A DNA stretch of 20,321 nucleotides from Phoronis australis (lineage: Eukaryota; Phoronida; Phoronidae): contig NMRA01000012.1 of assembly GCA_002633005.1 (NCBI GenBank), forward strand, positions 712,487 through 732,807, read 5' to 3'. A program made the translations under genes and the position numbers. The notes below the pieces were generated by a model. That model worked only from the letters and a program-made list of their open reading frames with translations, did no database searches and was not told the DNA's origin. Shown here piece by piece: positions 17,624-20,321 of this stretch (the stretch's first letter is position 1; each line of letters begins with the position of its first letter).

Positions 17624-18497
17624 CTGAAGCCATATAGAAATGCACTGTTAGGATCTCTATTGGGAATATGGATGGATTTTTTAACATCGCCACTTGATAA
17701 GGAGTTGGAAACGGAAGTCAGGGAATGTACTCATGTCAGACATTCTCCAAACTCGGCCTGTTTAAGGATATAGTGACTACTAGACAAGATGTTTATTGCC
17801 GTAACCAGGTAAAAACTATGAGGATGATTTTTTAGTAGCATGTCCAGCACATTTTGGGAACCTATTGTTTACTAATTTCAGCAACCCCAGGGCCATTGAT
17901 TTTGGGACCGAATATTGGTCCCACATGAAATTACCCTCATCAGGCAATGATTAAAAAATTACCTATAGTTATAGTCACTTGTAACTCACACAAACCTTAA
18001 GCTTCTGAAGGTTTCATCAACTCTAACCTGAAAAAATCCTCTCAGAAGGCACAGAGACATTATCCCTCAGGTGAGTAAGGAACCGAAGCCTAATCTCCCA
18101 CTTTCTATCAATCATGGCTTCTAACTAGCAGCCCAACAGAACAGTATGCTTACGAGCTCTTGACACAGGCAAATATTTCAGCTCGAAAATACCAGTGATG
18201 GCATATTTGCCAACGGTAATCCCGGATTTAGGCTCGTAATGAGTGGCAACCAAAAAATTGAAAAAAAACAACAGAGTCTGCTTGGTGCCTGTACGAGTGA
18301 GGTCAATTTTTACTTTTTCTACTCGTATTTTCGACCATTTACTCGCTTATGTTGAGCAGTGCTTAACATGTACAGGGATGAGGATTATGAACAAAATGCA
18401 CAGTCACATAGACAAAGACTGGAACAGAGTATGTGCCTTTTTAAAACTATTAGGACGAAGCAACCACAACAGGTAGTCTGCATCACCTGGTTAAGGC
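17624..18497 (-). other. DENR 5' region, untranslated exon or intron unresolved
   Basis: Upstream of the start codon. No further coding exon is needed. Where transcription starts cannot be told from the sequence. Confidence 0.4.
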
Positions 18498-18975
18498 TAT
18501 GTAGGACCTTATAGAAACGTATTTAGTCAAACACCTACAAAACTTTGACTTAAACTCGGTAAAGGTATATTTTCTGAAATTAGAAAACCAGTAGAATTTG
18601 ACTTAATATCAATCTCCCGTTAATTGGGTGACGATGTCATTTCAGGAAAATGTAGCAAAACGAATGGCACATCCATAACGAAAACAATGCTATCAATAGC
18701 ATCATCCAATTTTGTTCGATATAAATGTTCAAGAGGGTATCTCAAAAAATGCCGTTACAGTTTTCTAAATCATCATTTGTTTCATCCAACTTTTGATTTT
18801 TCATAAAAATCATAAGTCATATTTTTAAAGTTCTCATGAAAAACAAGAAAAACAATTCCCAACAACAGTGATTTTAAGAACAGTGTTTCTGAAAATTTCA
18901 TATGAATTCGATCAGTTATTTCCGAGATATGATGTTCTGAAGTTAGCCATATTTGGACATTTTTCTAGGGTTCCT
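18498..18975 (+). repeat. Diverged dispersed repeat, copy 2 (about 480 bp)
   Basis: Partner of 9848-10323 in the same orientation and of near-equal length. The best-preserved part is the end, GATATGATGTTCTGAAGTTA followed by GCCATATTTGGACA and TTTTTCTAGGGTTCCTA. Confidence 0.8.
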
Positions 18976-19944
18976 AATAACATCAAGTCAAGTGCTGCAT
19001 TGGCCGCGTCTCCCACTGTAACAAATTTCCATTGTGTTAGATAAATTTTGATGCACGCATCCAAAACTACACCATGTGTGGAGGGTGTGTTCGATTGCTC
19101 ACATCTTACAGGACATGCACTTTGATGTACTCACAAAGTGGCTATTTTTGAGGCATGTCACACGAAATATCAGCCAGTTCAAATTCATGAAACACTTTGT
19201 CATACAGAATAAAGTGACTAAAGTCTTCCCCTAAAACTTCCCACTTTGGGCTGCGAGACCTTTCCTGAGAATAAAGGTCGATGGGAAGGAGGGAGCGCAC
19301 CTAATAGAGTCCTAACAGTACGCAAGTTGCAGGAAAAATGTTAAGTATACAGCAGGCCTAAGGTGGTGAGATGGTTAAATTATTATGTGATTTAAAATAT
19401 CTTTGGCGTTGAAGTAGTCAGCGCCTGTTAAGGGATATGAGAATAGATGTCACTTAGCGCATGGCCAAAAAATCTGCATGCGTGTTAAATATAAAATGCT
19501 TGACAAGTCTCTCTTCTGGCCGCCATGTGCATAACGCTCTTTGTGCCCTCTGAGTATTTTTCAAAACAACAAGAGTTACTGTTAAAAAAGTTTGATGGTG
19601 GGAGTATTTGTTCGAGCTGGGAAGAGTAAAGACAGCTACAGCCTCCTAAAGTGTCCCTCCATGCTCAGAAGGTAATTACAGGGCCCTCACTCACCTGAGG
19701 GGAAAGTGCTTGTACCTTTTAAAAGTGTAATTTTCAAGGAGTTCTTTAATAAGAGGGGAACTTTTGTATTGTTTTTACTTAGAGGGGATTTTTGTGATGT
19801 TTATTTACTGCACTGTTCTTTATGACTATACTCTTTTATGCTTTCACAAATGTGCTAAGTATCAACTTTAAGTGAACTCAACACACAGTGGTAATTTAGC
19901 TGTATTTTAACAAGTCTTCATACAGCTAGCTGGCTGGCTAGTAG
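18976..19944. other. Intergenic or 5' flank, nothing recognised
   Basis: No gene, RNA or repeat recognised by eye. Confidence 0.5.
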
Positions 19945-20310
19945 GCAATAGCGGAGTTGCAACGCCGCCATATTGGAAATGGGTCAGAATGTTGCATTGT
20001 GGTTAAGCCGGTAAACAAGTACGTCGGCAAGCGTGGGGGCGAACCGGCCACAGGGAGGTTATACGTGTTGTGTGCCTGGCATGCTATAATACCAGTTAGC
20101 GAAATAAAAAATTTAGTTACTACCTGTTTCCCAAGGATCAAGAACTGCGTTAAACATGGGTCAGAGACATCGGTAGAGCTGGTAGCAAAGGCCGACTTCG
20201 TGAATTCTTTCCGACTTCGTAGCATAAAGTGTGCAGCGCTCATTTTGAGGGCGGCAAGAAAACGTATCTTAGAAACTGCCCAACAATATCTCCCTTCAAA
20301 GAAACAGTAA
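19945..20310 (+). other. Unrecognised open frame of about 121 codons in a CpG-richer stretch
   Basis: The frame is open from after a stop at 19942-19944 to TAA at 20308-20310. It has no ATG near its start; the first in-frame ATG is near 20156, leaving about 50 codons (MGSETSVELVAKADF... ending YLPSKKQ). The C-terminal part is basic with a run of Arg and Ala that could form a helix. I cannot assign a family. CpG is visibly commoner here than in the rest of the window, so it may be an exon, a transposon ORF fragment, or a chance frame in a promoter-type region. Confidence 0.25.
19962..19973 (-). promoter_or_regulatory. YY1-like motif
   Basis: Read on the minus strand: CCAATATGGCGGCG, which contains AATATGGCGGC, close to the YY1 consensus AANATGGCGGC often found at core promoters. 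It lies about 2.3 kb upstream of the DENR start codon on the correct strand. Its role as the DENR promoter is inference. Confidence 0.3.
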
Positions 20311-20321
20311 CAAATACTCCA

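Noticed and set aside
19938-20243. Minus-strand frame starting MSAAHFML as DENR exon 1.
   Set aside because: It has no similarity to a DENR N-terminus, and a complete start exon with in-frame ATG is found at 17527-17623.

Overview
The window reads as nuclear DNA of an invertebrate metazoan, probably a marine bilaterian. It is AT-rich, has GT-AG introns and very long non-coding stretches, and carries several families of short non-autonomous transposons. I cannot name the species. Long core-repeat elements that end in an ACGG-type microsatellite and a hairpin suggest groups where such elements are common, such as molluscs, but this is only an inference.

One protein-coding gene is certain. It lies on the minus strand and encodes a homologue of DENR (density-regulated protein), the partner of MCT-1 in translation re-initiation and ribosome recycling. 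Five coding exons can be placed by protein similarity, splice sites and matching phases: 17527-17623 (start codon), 16591-16698, 2446-2631, 2001-2140 and 1128-1172 (stop). Together they give 191 residues with no frameshift. Introns are about 0.83, 13.96, 0.31 and 0.83 kb. The N-terminal four-cysteine zinc site, the central Lys/Arg/Gly-rich linker and the C-terminal SUI1 domain are all present.

The 14-kb second intron is largely a repeat depot. From its 3' end (low coordinates) it holds a purine/pyrimidine alternating tract (2909-2955), a hAT-like MITE (3187-3342), a long core-repeat element (about 4244-5977), a 20-bp minisatellite (7467-7867), one copy of a diverged 480-bp repeat (9848-10323; its partner is upstream of the gene at 18498-18975), a second core-repeat element (about 10783-12114) with a decayed fragment behind it (about 12460-12870), an inverted-repeat region (13250-13715), a hairpin (13878-13926), a tRNA-derived SINE nested in an older repeat (14698-14970), an 18-bp minisatellite (15491-15561) and a TTAA-type MITE (15940-16440).

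The most striking signal is in the two core-repeat elements. Each is an array of about 145-bp modules in the order A-B-C, and every module centres on a variant of CCACTAG(G/A)(T/G/A)GGC. This closely resembles the core binding motif of the insulator protein CTCF. All copies point the same way, at roughly nucleosome-sized spacing, inside one intron. The window ends with a CpG-richer stretch (about 19945-20310) that holds an open frame I do not recognise and a YY1-like motif. It may be promoter-proximal.
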